In this document: piece after piece, positions 1 through 10,500 of the stretch
How positions within the stretch are numbered: the stretch's first letter is position 1
Layout of the letters: each line of letters begins with the position of its first letter
Source: an uncultured Bacteroidales bacterium
Lineage (GTDB): Bacteria > Bacteroidota > Bacteroidia > Bacteroidales > Paludibacteraceae
DNA: 64,000 nucleotides
Direction of reading: 5' to 3'
NCBI GenBank assembly: GCA_902774185.1
Contig: CACYHE010000006.1
Coordinates: 1-64,000 of the forward strand
Translations under genes and position numbers: made by a program
The notes under the pieces: model-generated
Seen by the model: the letters and a program-made list of their open reading frames with translations, nothing else
The model's database searches: none
Told to the model about the DNA's origin: nothing

Positions 1-1332
1 GCAGATGTTATCATCCTTGTCTGCACTCAGACCTTCTGCGGCAGGAGCGGTCAAGTTACTGTAACCTCTTGCCTTACCTTCTGCCCATGTGCCGTCCAAC
101 GTCAGCTTCAATACATAGTCACCTGCTGCAAGATTCAGCTCAAGCGTGTCTGCCTCAGACTTGATAGCATTCGGCTGCCATGCTTTCATCTTATCTACAC
201 CTGCTGCTATTACCAATGCGGTGTCACCCGTTACATAATACTTAGCAGGTACTTCAGGAGCAGGGATATCAGCTTTTGCGTACCAAGTACCTTTGTATTT
301 GCCTTCGCTGTCCGTTTCACCCGGAACGAAGTACGGTTTGTCAGCGTCCCATTTCAAGTCAACGGTTTGTTTGTCTCCGTTATTGAAGATCACATTGACA
401 TAAGTAACAGGGAAGCTATATGCATAAACATCCTTACCATGTATCTGCTCAGTCTCTTTCTTTGCAGCCTGACCCGGCCAGTTTTTGTAAGCATTGCCAC
501 TTTCAGGCCAAACGAAGGTGTTTACTTTTGCCCAATCAAGACTGTTGAAGAAATAAACGGTCATTTGATCAACCAGATCATCTTCTGCCCACCAGTTATT
601 ACCGGCATAACCGTCACCGTCATCATAATAGTACGGAATGGTCGTATTCCACGCATAGTTACCTGTGTTTCTCTCACCATCTTTGGATACAAAACCAATC
701 ATGTTGTACTTCTCCGGGAACGTGTAAGAATAGACATCTTTGCCCTTCAGTTTCTTGTCGGTTTTAACCATTTCCTCACCGGGATAGTCTTTGTAGTAGC
801 CACCTTTGTCATAGACATACGCCATAACGCCGTTCCAGTCGTCCGGCTTCACGAAATAGAGGGTGACTTCTTGCTCTGAACCCACATTGAGGAACATGTC
901 TTCCGTCTGGTTTTTGTCACCCTCGTACTGCGCACGAACGATGATTCCCAACTTGCCGATTTTTGCCAAATCAGCTTCGGCTACATCAAAGAAATCCTTG
1001 ATGTTCATGTCAATGGTGTACACACCCTTGGAGACAAAAGTCATTTTCAGTTTAGCGTCCAAGGCTGCATAGTCTGCATCGCCATTACAACTTGCCCAGT
1101 CTGTACCATAGCTCTTAGAAAAGGTCTGTCCTTCTGCTGCTACCAGCCAAGCGTGTACAAAACACAACGGTTGCCAGTTTGCAAAATTGGTACCTGTACC
1201 ATCATAAGTCAATGTTACTGTCTCCGTCGGGCCGAACGAAGCCTTGGAAGGCGTAATTTTTCCTCCTTCTAACGCAAACGTCACCGACGTAGCGGTAAAC
1301 AGTACCATCATCAAAGAAATAAATTTTCTCAT
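1..1332 (-). CDS. Secreted starch-binding (CBM26-like) protein, N-terminal part
   Basis: The reading frame is open from an ATG at 1332 to the window edge (444 codons), so the C-terminus and any catalytic domain lie outside. Residues 1-20 (MRKFISLMMVLFTATSVTFA) are a signal peptide. Two or more modules around residues 165-340 look like starch-binding CBM26: each has 'TLYFVKPDDWN' or 'TVYFFNSLDWAKV', then a Tyr/Trp-Pro-Gly segment ('KNWPGQ', 'KDYPGEE') and 'KDVYAYSFP'. After these comes a SusE/CBM-like 'YYVTGDTALV...AWQPNAI' segment. In other Bacteroidales such modules usually sit on extracellular alpha-amylases, so a starch-degrading or starch-binding surface protein is inferred, not shown. 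A good promoter lies 84 nt upstream. Confidence 0.75.
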   Translation of the reverse strand, partial: MRKFISLMMVLFTATSVTFALEGGKITPSKASFGPTETVTLTYDGTGTNFANWQPLCFVHAWLVAAEGQTFSKSYGTDWASCNGDADYAALDAKLKMTFVSKGVYTIDMNIKDFFDVAEADLAKIGKLGIIVRAQYEGDKNQTEDMFLNVGSEQEVTLYFVKPDDWNGVMAYVYDKGGYYKDYPGEEMVKTDKKLKGKDVYSYTFPEKYNMIGFVSKDGERNTGNYAWNTTIPYYYDDGDGYAGNNWWAEDDLVDQMTVYFFNSLDWAKVNTFVWPESGNAYKNWPGQAAKKETEQIHGKDVYAYSFPVTYVNVIFNNGDKQTVDLKWDADKPYFVPGETDSEGKYKGTWYAKADIPAPEVPAKYYVTGDTALVIAAGVDKMKAWQPNAIKSEADTLELNLAAGDYVLKLTLDGTWAEGKARGYSNLTAPAAEGLSADKDDNIC

Positions 1333-1415
1333 GATAATTTGATTTTTAGTTAAACAATTAGTTAATTATATATATGTATGTATATATGTATATATATTAT
1401 ATACAAAATCGGCTA

Positions 1416-1447
1416 CAAAGTTACTACAATTTTTAGACATGTGCAAA
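1416..1447 (-). promoter_or_regulatory. Promoter for the CBM26 gene
   Basis: On the minus strand TTTG (1447-1444), 20 nt, TAACTTTG (1423-1416) matches the Bacteroidetes -33/-7 consensus exactly. The expected start is near 1409, giving a ~77-nt leader that contains an alternating TA/TATG tract. Confidence 0.8.
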
Positions 1448-1496
1448 TTTATTTTTATTTTTTTCATATTTTGGACATTTTAAGAAAATAAACATT

Positions 1497-1535
1497 AAAA
1501 AAACAACAAGGGTACCCATGCGGATACCCCTGTTG
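1497..1535 (-). terminator. Rho-independent terminator after the 1980-aa gene
   Basis: On the minus strand an 11-bp stem (CAACAGGGGTA pairing with TACCCTTGTTG, one G-T pair) is followed by seven T. It lies 20 nt past the stop of the gene ending at 1556. Confidence 0.85.
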
Positions 1536-1555
1536 AATAGAAGATCAGAGAGAGC

Positions 1556-4500
1556 TTATTTGACTAACAAGCCTGCTGCGTCATAGATCTTACCTCCACG
1601 GAGGATGAAGAGTTGACCGTCGATCAGTACTTTGCGAGCCGGCATCTCTGCCTCAACCTGCTCCATACCTGTGCCGGATCCTTCTACGAAGGAAGCAACT
1701 ACCTTGATCGCATACTTCGGCATCGTGAGAACGTTGTTCTCCAATACCGTAGTCGTTACGTCGCTGTCATCCGAAGCTTTCAGCACGGTAATGCCGTTTG
1801 CCTTATAGCCTTCATCCGGAGTAGCTTTGAGCGTGAACTCAGTATCAGGTTTCGCAACCTTAGGAGCCGCGTCATTATTGAAGGTAAGCGAACCATTCTC
1901 AGCCTGAACAGTGATAGCGTAAGCCTCTACAATGGTCATTGTAACCGTACCGACTTTCACATCTTCGAACAGACGCGTACCGGCTTGAGCTATCGAGATA
2001 TTTCTCTTATACGTACCACATGCCACTTCGGGCGTCAAGCCCATTGTGTAGGAACCCGGAACGATCGTCACATCCTGATCAATAACACCATCCCTATCGT
2101 TATCTACATAGTGGTTACTTGATGAAGCAGTCCAGAACTCGCTACCCGGACTAACAACGATCTCGTTGTACTCGCCTACGTTCAGATTCTCTATGTGCAG
2201 ATGGAAGCTCTTACCGTATTTAGCGGGATCATCACCCAGGAGCACTTCACCGAGGTCAAGGGCAACGGGGTTCGGGGTTACAGTAACGATACCTGCCGAT
2301 ACATTCAGCGTATAGCTTGCCTGGTCTGCCAGGTAGTCCTCCGTAGCTTCCGAAGAAGCGGTAATGGTAGTCGTACCGTTTGCCTTAAGCGAGATAGCAC
2401 CTGTCTCGGCATTGATGGTAGCAACCGACGTATTCGAACTGCTATAAGTTACCGTCAGATCTTCCGGTTTGGTCAACGTCGGATACGTATTGGTAGAACC
2501 ATAACGCGCATTCGCCGAAGTAGCACTCCAAGCCAAACCCGGATCTACTGCTTCTTTCGCATTGATGGTCAGGGTGTAGCTAGCGGTAGCCGGTTTGTAG
2601 GTGTAGTTACCGTCCACCTTAGCGGTGATGGTCGTGGTACCTGTTGCTTTCAGCGTGATCGTTCCGTCCGAAGCGATCGTAGCCTTGCTTTCGTCCGAGC
2701 TGGTATAAGCCGGTGTGAAACCACGCGGGTTATACAAGGTCGGGAAGACATTGCTGCTTCCACCTAATGTAACCGTAGCACCCTCAACATCTTTATTATC
2801 GATTCTCCATTTCAGCGTTGTACTGAAACGTCCATCATAAGCGTGAACCTTATAACTGATCTGAGCACCCTTGTATTTGGCATCCTCTGTATAGGTAGCC
2901 GTAACGACAGCATCTCCTTCTGCGTATTGTAATTCCGGATACTTGCTGGAAGTGTTGATCTTCACAACCTCTTCATTGCTACTGGTCACTACGACAGCAT
3001 CCAAAGGATCGTAAAGGTGCGGCAACTGACGGGCATCAACGCTTCCGTAGATATCAACAGAGATACTGTCATTCGTTATTGTTTTATTCCACTGGAGATG
3101 CGGATCACCTTTCGCCACATGGAGCACGTACTCTGCTGAGTCTTTTTCGTACTCAGTGGTACCCCAGAACCATGCCTTGATCGTAGCCTCGCCTCCACCT
3201 TGCAAAGAGATATAGCCGGATGTTAAGTTGATACGCGCTACGTCGGTATTCGAGCTATAGAAATACATACCCAAGCTGTGCGGGTTGCTCAAGGTCGGGA
3301 AGACATTGTCCTTCGCAGCATATGTTACATATACATCCTTAACAACCTCATCGCCTATCTTCCATTCGAAGTCCGGATTATCCTTGTGCTCCTCGAAGGT
3401 AGCAACGAGTTCGATATTCGACGTACCCATCGTGAACGCCTTGGTCGAAGTGATGTCTTCGTTATTAGCCTTCAGTGATTTCAGTTGATAACCACTATCC
3501 GCAGTAGTCTCTACCTTGAAGGTACGACCCTTGCGGAACTTGGTACCGCTTGCAAACGGGTTGTTGGTATCGTCATAAACGGTCATCGAACCATTGGACG
3601 GTTTTTCCCATGATACTGCATGGGTATTCATGGTAACGGATATCCATTTGTCATCTGTCTGGTAGCCATAGGTAACCACCACTTTCACACTACCGGATTT
3701 GGTAATCGTCTCCGGATCAATAGACCACTTCACTTTTTCGGTAATATCTGCCGTACCACCGTCATTGGTGTATGTAGCTGTAACCGTCAAGCCGGTACGA
3801 TCAAACGCATCGCCGTACTCATATGCGGTCTTCGCTAATGTACCACCCAAGCTTATAAAGTCCACACCGCATACATACAGCGTGTAGGTAGCCGAACCTG
3901 CCGAATAAACTTCGGTAGCTTTCGAGGTAGCGGTAATATGTACTACATTCTCGCTGAGCAGGGTGATAGCGCCGGTCGTCGGGTCGATCGTAATAATACC
4001 GTCGCCATCTGCACAGCTATAGGTGATCTCCAGACCCTCCGGGGCATTCAGCGTCGGGTAAACATTGGGTTTGCCTTCCATATATGCCCAAGCACGGTTC
4101 TTGCTGTCCACACCGCTCCAACTGAGTTTCGGATCCTGTTGTCCGGATTCGAAGGTGACATATACCTTAATCGCATAAGCCGGCATGGTAAGCACACCAT
4201 CCTTCAGCACGGTACTGGTGATATCCGTTTCATCAGCCGCTTTCACTACCTTGATCACGCCGTTCTTATAACCGAGCGCAGGAACAGCAGCCAGCGTGAA
4301 GGTTGCATTCTCTTTTGCTACCTTCGGTGCAGCGCCTCCATTCCAAGTGAGCGAACCACCGGTGATGTCTGCTACCGTAATGCCGTAAGCAGCCACAATG
4401 TTCATCGTAACGGTACCGACATTTGCGGCCGAGACAAGAGAAGAAGTGCTACTGGTTGGATTGATTTGAATAGTAGCTGTATGCGAGCCGGCAATCTTAT

Positions 4501-7498
4501 CAAAACCGTAAGTCATTCCAAAGTTGCTCGGAATAATCGTCACATCCCGATCAATAACACCATCCTGGTCATTGTCCGTAACAAAAGCATTACCATCAAT
4601 GTCAAATGCGAAGGAATCATCACCCAAGAAGTTTACTTTCACTTGGTTGTACTTTCCTTCTGCCAGGTTCTTGATGTTCAGATGGAACGACTTGCCGTAC
4701 TGCGTCAACTCATCTTTGTAGAGCACATCGCCCAGATCAATAGCAACCGGACTCGGCGTGGTCGTTATCACACCACCTACGGTCAGTTTGACAGGCACGA
4801 TGCTGTCTGCTGCCATTCCGTCCGAAGAGATCACTACATTACCGTCATAAACACCGGCTTTGCTCAGCGTTGTAGAGGACGGAATAATGAATATGTTTCC
4901 GTATTCACGCGTACCATCTTCACTATCAATTCCAAAGGAAGTAGTCGTTGCCGTAAAGCCGTCCGGAGCTTTAATATAAATCATATCTCCTTTCGTGAAA
5001 CCGGAGCACTTCAGAGTGAAGGCCTGATCTGTTACCGTGCCACCGACTTTTACAACACCATAGTTGATCTTATTCGGTGTAATCTCAAGTTTACCATAAC
5101 TGACTTTGGTAAAGCTTGCCGATACCTTGATCGCATAATTCGGCATCTTGAGGTCTTTACCATTGAGCACCTCTGATGTTATATCGCTGTCATCGGAAGC
5201 CTTGAGCACCGTAACCTTATCCAGCTTGTAACCGGTTGCCGGAGTAGCAAAGACGGTTAAGGGTTCAGTCTTCCAGAATTTATCACCGCTGGATTTCTCG
5301 TTGCCAAGCGCATCTTTGATAACCAAAGTACCGTTCGAAGGCGCAGAGAAGGTCAATGCATAGGTTTTGATTGTAGTAGCGATATCAAACCCAATAGATG
5401 TCTTTCCTCCGTAGCTTGCCTGTACATACGAGTTTCCGCCATAAACCAGGCTTTCCGAAAGTGCTTTTCCTTCCTTGGTCCAAACAAGACCCGGATCGTT
5501 CGTTATATCTACATCTGCGCCTACCGTGTAGTAAGCCGTTGCTTTGAGGCCGGCTACATTGAGTTGATCTCCGTAGTCATACTCGGTCTGGGTCAATTTA
5601 CCCGAAACACCTACTGCCTTCAGTTCTTTCTTAACATACTCAACGATATAGTTACCGCTGTTGAGCTCATATACACCGTTGTAGTTCTTTAACTGACCAT
5701 AGACAACTACACTGTCGCCTACCGCCAGATCGCTGACAGCCGAGAAGTCGGCATTGTTCAATCCCTTACCCTTGTAGATCTGGATACGATCCGTAGTGGT
5801 AGTACCGTCATCAACGGTGGATCCGTTATCCGAGATATAATAGGTCATCTGACCATTCGAAGGCTCACTTTCGCTAGCGGTGCAGACATAACCTACTACA
5901 AACTGATCATTCTCCGTATCTCCGGCATTGGGAACCAACGCCATTGCCTGAGCTACTGTCTTCGGCGTAGCCTTGGTGAAGGTCTTCGAGGCGATCTCAC
6001 TTACATCGGTATTCTTTATAGCAATCACCTTAACCGTTTTTGTTTCTGTAAGTGTAAACGGCTTGGAATACGTCTGGTCACCACCGGTAGGATCATCTCC
6101 ACTCGTTGTGTAATGCATCTCAGCGCCAGAAGTCTCACAACTCAAGGTTACAGTTGTGCTCGGATAGAACGGCGTTTGACCGGAAATAATCGGCAAACCT
6201 ACTTTCGGAGCTTTTACGATAGAAACCATTGCTTTGGAGATACGGTCCTGTGCTCCAAAATCAAAGGTAACACAACGGAAGGCACCGGACCATTCTTTCT
6301 TGGAATCATCATATTTACCGACATTCGCCTCTATTGTATTGTCGTTCCATGTTTCTCCGGGAGTAAATATAATCGTATCGATCACATAGCCCTCAGGAGC
6401 ACAAATCTTGAGGTACGAATCCTTATAGTAGCGCACATGTGCTGCATCATAATATGGTTTGGTCGAAGCCGTTGAAGCGCAACCAGAAACCAGCTCTATG
6501 CATTTTAAACTACCGCTTTGCTCTTCGGCATTATTGCCTTTCGCGACACCAAAGAAGGTATTATTCAAATTGATTTCATAGTCTCCGGGCTTCAATTCAA
6601 AGATATTCACCTTAAGATCGATATTAAAGGCGGTAAAGTCGGGGGTAGAAGCCTTGCTGCTTACTTTCAGTTTACCAGTTATGGTTCCTGTTGCATCCCA
6701 CGAACCTACATCCAAAACGAGACTTGTGTCAATCGCACCGTTTTTCGGTTTGAGCGTGAAATACGCAAAATATGCACTGGCATAACGAGGATCATAGATG
6801 TAATAATAATTACCGTCTGTATTATCGATTTGCAGATACACATCACCGGTCAGGTTGCTTGCCTTGACATCGATCGTTTGCGTAGTACCATTGTCATCAT
6901 CGGGGTCTGTTGAACGAGTTGGAATCTCACCGAAATCAACGGTAGTAACCGCACTTCCGTTCTGCTCGATAGAGATAGAAGGAGAAGTGGAACTGGACTC
7001 TCCATAAATCTCAATCTTGGTAATTTGCGTGTTAGCATTCGTCGTTACCTGCAATACATACACATTTCCTGCATCCTGATAACTGGAGTTAATGTTGTAG
7101 GTATTGGATCCTGCAGCTCCGGTAGTAGCCGTACTAACCTCAGTAGAACCGACATAAATGTTCTGGCCTACAGAAGCGGAAGCTCCGGCTCTACCTGTAA
7201 CCACAATCTTCGTGGTTTTCCAAGAGAACGCCGGCAACGTAAGTTTCGAACCCGTCTTTCCCAGCATCAGATAACCAGCAGTATTGTAATAATACTTGGT
7301 CGTAGCCGATAACTTGATCGTGTACGTACCGTTGGAGTACGAGTTTTCGTCTGTGAGACCAGCAGCACTTCCTTCCGGAAGATTCCAAGCAGTATTGGAC
7401 GTGAAATCCAATGTTGCTTTGAGCTCATCTGCCGCCCACGTTCCCATACTGAAGCACATCAGCATCAGCATGGAGAGAAGAAGTTTGAACTTTTTCAT
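1556..7498 (-). CDS. Giant secreted Ig-repeat surface protein with C-terminal sorting-like tail
   Basis: 1980 residues; signal peptide 1-22 (ends GTWA). In order: jelly-roll-like region (24-165); beta-sandwich; a chitobiase-C-like domain near 430-510 ('HYTTSGDDPTGGDQTYSKPF'); an OB-fold-like domain near 513-630 ('GDSVVVYGQLKNYNGVYELN'); a Big_3-like domain; at least three 'bacterial repeat' modules ending 'MPxYAIKVxxxF'; and about six Big_2-like domains with 'VFPTLxNP...TITLKATGTTTITA'. The last 26 residues (RKVLIDGQLFILRGGKIYDA...) are the tail shared with other secreted proteins here. The start lies 36 nt after the stop of the BspA-like gene, so the two are probably co-transcribed. No catalytic domain was recognised; an adhesin or scaffold is the best guess. 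Confidence 0.85.
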   Translation of the reverse strand: MKKFKLLLSMLMLMCFSMGTWAADELKATLDFTSNTAWNLPEGSAAGLTDENSYSNGTYTIKLSATTKYYYNTAGYLMLGKTGSKLTLPAFSWKTTKIVVTGRAGASASVGQNIYVGSTEVSTATTGAAGSNTYNINSSYQDAGNVYVLQVTTNANTQITKIEIYGESSSTSPSISIEQNGSAVTTVDFGEIPTRSTDPDDDNGTTQTIDVKASNLTGDVYLQIDNTDGNYYYIYDPRYASAYFAYFTLKPKNGAIDTSLVLDVGSWDATGTITGKLKVSSKASTPDFTAFNIDLKVNIFELKPGDYEINLNNTFFGVAKGNNAEEQSGSLKCIELVSGCASTASTKPYYDAAHVRYYKDSYLKICAPEGYVIDTIIFTPGETWNDNTIEANVGKYDDSKKEWSGAFRCVTFDFGAQDRISKAMVSIVKAPKVGLPIISGQTPFYPSTTVTLSCETSGAEMHYTTSGDDPTGGDQTYSKPFTLTETKTVKVIAIKNTDVSEIASKTFTKATPKTVAQAMALVPNAGDTENDQFVVGYVCTASESEPSNGQMTYYISDNGSTVDDGTTTTDRIQIYKGKGLNNADFSAVSDLAVGDSVVVYGQLKNYNGVYELNSGNYIVEYVKKELKAVGVSGKLTQTEYDYGDQLNVAGLKATAYYTVGADVDITNDPGLVWTKEGKALSESLVYGGNSYVQASYGGKTSIGFDIATTIKTYALTFSAPSNGTLVIKDALGNEKSSGDKFWKTEPLTVFATPATGYKLDKVTVLKASDDSDITSEVLNGKDLKMPNYAIKVSASFTKVSYGKLEITPNKINYGVVKVGGTVTDQAFTLKCSGFTKGDMIYIKAPDGFTATTTSFGIDSEDGTREYGNIFIIPSSTTLSKAGVYDGNVVISSDGMAADSIVPVKLTVGGVITTTPSPVAIDLGDVLYKDELTQYGKSFHLNIKNLAEGKYNQVKVNFLGDDSFAFDIDGNAFVTDNDQDGVIDRDVTIIPSNFGMTYGFDKIAGSHTATIQINPTSSTSSLVSAANVGTVTMNIVAAYGITVADITGGSLTWNGGAAPKVAKENATFTLAAVPALGYKNGVIKVVKAADETDITSTVLKDGVLTMPAYAIKVYVTFESGQQDPKLSWSGVDSKNRAWAYMEGKPNVYPTLNAPEGLEITYSCADGDGIITIDPTTGAITLLSENVVHITATSKATEVYSAGSATYTLYVCGVDFISLGGTLAKTAYEYGDAFDRTGLTVTATYTNDGGTADITEKVKWSIDPETITKSGSVKVVVTYGYQTDDKWISVTMNTHAVSWEKPSNGSMTVYDDTNNPFASGTKFRKGRTFKVETTADSGYQLKSLKANNEDITSTKAFTMGTSNIELVATFEEHKDNPDFEWKIGDEVVKDVYVTYAAKDNVFPTLSNPHSLGMYFYSSNTDVARINLTSGYISLQGGGEATIKAWFWGTTEYEKDSAEYVLHVAKGDPHLQWNKTITNDSISVDIYGSVDARQLPHLYDPLDAVVVTSSNEEVVKINTSSKYPELQYAEGDAVVTATYTEDAKYKGAQISYKVHAYDGRFSTTLKWRIDNKDVEGATVTLGGSSNVFPTLYNPRGFTPAYTSSDESKATIASDGTITLKATGTTTITAKVDGNYTYKPATASYTLTINAKEAVDPGLAWSATSANARYGSTNTYPTLTKPEDLTVTYSSSNTSVATINAETGAISLKANGTTTITASSEATEDYLADQASYTLNVSAGIVTVTPNPVALDLGEVLLGDDPAKYGKSFHLHIENLNVGEYNEIVVSPGSEFWTASSSNHYVDNDRDGVIDQDVTIVPGSYTMGLTPEVACGTYKRNISIAQAGTRLFEDVKVGTVTMTIVEAYAITVQAENGSLTFNNDAAPKVAKPDTEFTLKATPDEGYKANGITVLKASDDSDVTTTVLENNVLTMPKYAIKVVASFVEGSGTGMEQVEAEMPARKVLIDGQLFILRGGKIYDAAGLLVK

Positions 7499-7534
7499 AG
7501 GATATATTTTTAGTTAAACAATGTTTGTTCGTAA

Positions 7535-10500
7535 TTATTGTATCCGTACGCCTTGTGCGTTGTACATCTTTCCGTCACGAAGGATGTATAACTGACCGTC
7601 AATAATCAGCTTTCTGCTTTCGACTTTCGACTTTTGACTTTCGACTGTCTCAATACCGGTAGCCACTTGACCTTTCTCAATAATGTACAGTTGATAAGAC
7701 TGATTTAAACCTTTGTAGAAGGCGAAGAAGTCTTGGCCTGTCGTCTTATTAAGCGAAAGGTAACGGGTATCGCCTTTGGTATCCTCCAAAGAGAAGGTAT
7801 AATAGCCATCCGTTTTTTGGATAGTCAGTTCTCTTGCATTATTGAGAGTACCGAGGTTTGCCGTGTTGCTACTACCGCTATACATGCAGTATTTCTCACC
7901 TGTCTTAAGGTAATTGCCTTCAATCTCCCAATAGAATTTATCTTCCAGATTTTCCGAAGCAACCTCGCTAATATCGGTTGTCTGGGCATCTACTGCCATG
8001 TAGTGTTTGGTTGAAGACGTACCGAGATCCGAAGTCATGTAGAACCAGTTACCGTCGTTAAGATTCTTGCGAGCTACCACCACGAAGCGGGTCGGTTTTT
8101 TCTTAAAGACAGCTTCGATGGTCGAGAAATCAGAATTCTCCGTTACCTCGTAAGAGAGCGGACAAGTCGAACCTTCGCTCACGCCATCTATCTCCCAGTG
8201 GTCAAACAACCAATCGTCTTCAACGTCTTTGACATCAAGACTGAGCGTGGTACCTTCGGCTACATAATAACACGAGTCGCCCATATGGATGGATTTATGG
8301 ATACCATTCGTATCATAGATCGTACCATGATCGGATTTCAACATCACGTAGCGCTTGCCCAACTCTTTCTCCTCAAACATAGCGCGCATTACAAAATAAG
8401 AGGAGTTATCGTTTAGAGTTATTCCGCATATCTTGGAGAACTCCAACCACTCGCTTGGCTTGACAGAGAATTCTTTCTCTTCGAACCGCTTGAGCAGTTT
8501 GTATTCCGTTGAATTGGTGCCATCCAATTCCTCTATATACCCCTTGAGGTAGGTTGCAACCCGATATGCATCTTCTTCACTGCCGTATTGTTCCACCCAT
8601 TTATCCGGTATCCAACCAAGGAATTTGCCGTTCGATTTCTCCGTTGCAGTATAAGTCATCCGCCATGTATCCTCCGGGAATTTGTCCGGGTGTTCCAACA
8701 GCGTGATATTTCCTTTTCGATCGTCCGTGATAGAAGCGGAAACGGTTCCGTAATTGCCCTCCGATTGCGTAGCAGAAACGCCTACAAATACCCAGTCGTA
8801 CACCTCCAAGACGACATTCATACTCTCATTTACCGTTATCGTAAATTCCGTACCGTCGTGGTAACCGTCGCTGCCTGTCCAATATCCCATCATAAAGAAA
8901 TAATCCGATTTGAAATTGGAGAATTGGATCTGCGTACCTTTCTTGTGATACGTCGTGCGGTTGATGATATTCGGAATGGAAGTAGTCATGGAGCAATACT
9001 GGTTAATCGTATTTGCGTTCCATTTGTCCGTTCCGTTAGGCCAAGTTGCGTATGTGTCGTCAATCAACCAATAATAGACGGTGATAGAGAACCATTCGTC
9101 ACCGGTGTCATCGTGTCTCCAGAAATAACCTATATAGTTGATATAGTCCGGACAGGCATACTCCATACTGGTATATTTGGAATCGTACTTGTGTCCGTAT
9201 CCACCCATCAACTTCGTACTGCCGGTAAACACGTCATCCGGAATCGCCATTTGGCTGGAGAGATAACTCCACGATTTATCGCTATAGATTCGCTCCAGAT
9301 TATCGCAGGAGTAGAACATATGGGTGATAAAACGCACCTTGGACATTGAGAACGTATTCACATTCAATGTAGTCACGGCATCGCAGTCCTCAAACATAGC
9401 CTCCATGTCATATACGTTCGCCGTATTGAAATGGCTCAGGTCGATGGATTTGAGTTTTTTACATCCCTTGAACAATGCATGCATATTTGTCACCTTCTCG
9501 GTGTTGAGATAATCGAGATTCACGATCTGCTCGAGGCTGCTGAAACCGGAGAACCACTTGTTCATATCCGTCGGAGCCGCCCCGAGAACGGATTGGTCGA
9601 AAGTAACTTTCGTCACCTGTGCCCGCTGCGTACTGTAAGACGAGGTGGTCCAGTCTTGCGTACCGCCACGAGAACTTATCTTCTCATCATAATAGATCGT
9701 CATCGAGGTGCCGCTGAACACACCGTACAAGGTGGTACCGACAGCGGTGCGTTTGAAGTAATTCCAAGGCGCGATGTTATAGTTATCGCCGTACGCCTCC
9801 GGGATATCCAAGGTGATCGAACTCTGGTTGACACCCACAAAAGGATTCGTCTCTATATCTGGAGGCGTAGGATAGTTCATATAGATCACGGCGCCATCTT
9901 TGATACCGCCATAAAACGCCTGACTCTTGATACTACGGAGCTCCGTGTCGAAACGCAGGGAACGGATACCGCAGTTAACGAATGCTCTCTGATACACATT
10001 CACACAACCGCTCAAGTCAACATCTTGCAATGCCGAGCAGCCCATGAACGCCGAGTCCTTCACATTAGCGACCTTCTCCATGTTGATTGTCTTCAGACTG
10101 GAGCAGTTATAGAAGGCACTGTTGCCGATGTAATTATAACTGGAACGATAGTAATTGATATCCACCTTCTCCAGTTTCGTGAAATTGAGGAAGGCATTGT
10201 TGGAGATACCATACACCTCGTTATAGATATGCACTTCCTTCGCCTTCGATTTGAAAGAGCTCCAGTTGGCACCGGCTTTCGGGAAGTTCGGCATTCCGAT
10301 CTTATCGCAGTCAATAATCAGACTGTTGTCGCCGTTGATATACCAGTACGGAGCAGCGCCGTTCAAGGTCCAATAGGCGGCATTGTCACCCTGTACCACT
10401 TCACCATAGACGGTCTCTCTGTTGTTGGTATGACCGGCTTTCGGCGCGCCGCTGGCATTCATGGTGTTGTAATTGAACATTATCACCACATCGTACATCT

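Noticed and set aside
3938-5176. Long plus-strand open frame (412 codons) inside the 1980-aa gene
   Set aside because: Antisense shadow of a repetitive, strongly coding minus-strand gene; no signal peptide or domain, and no promoter.
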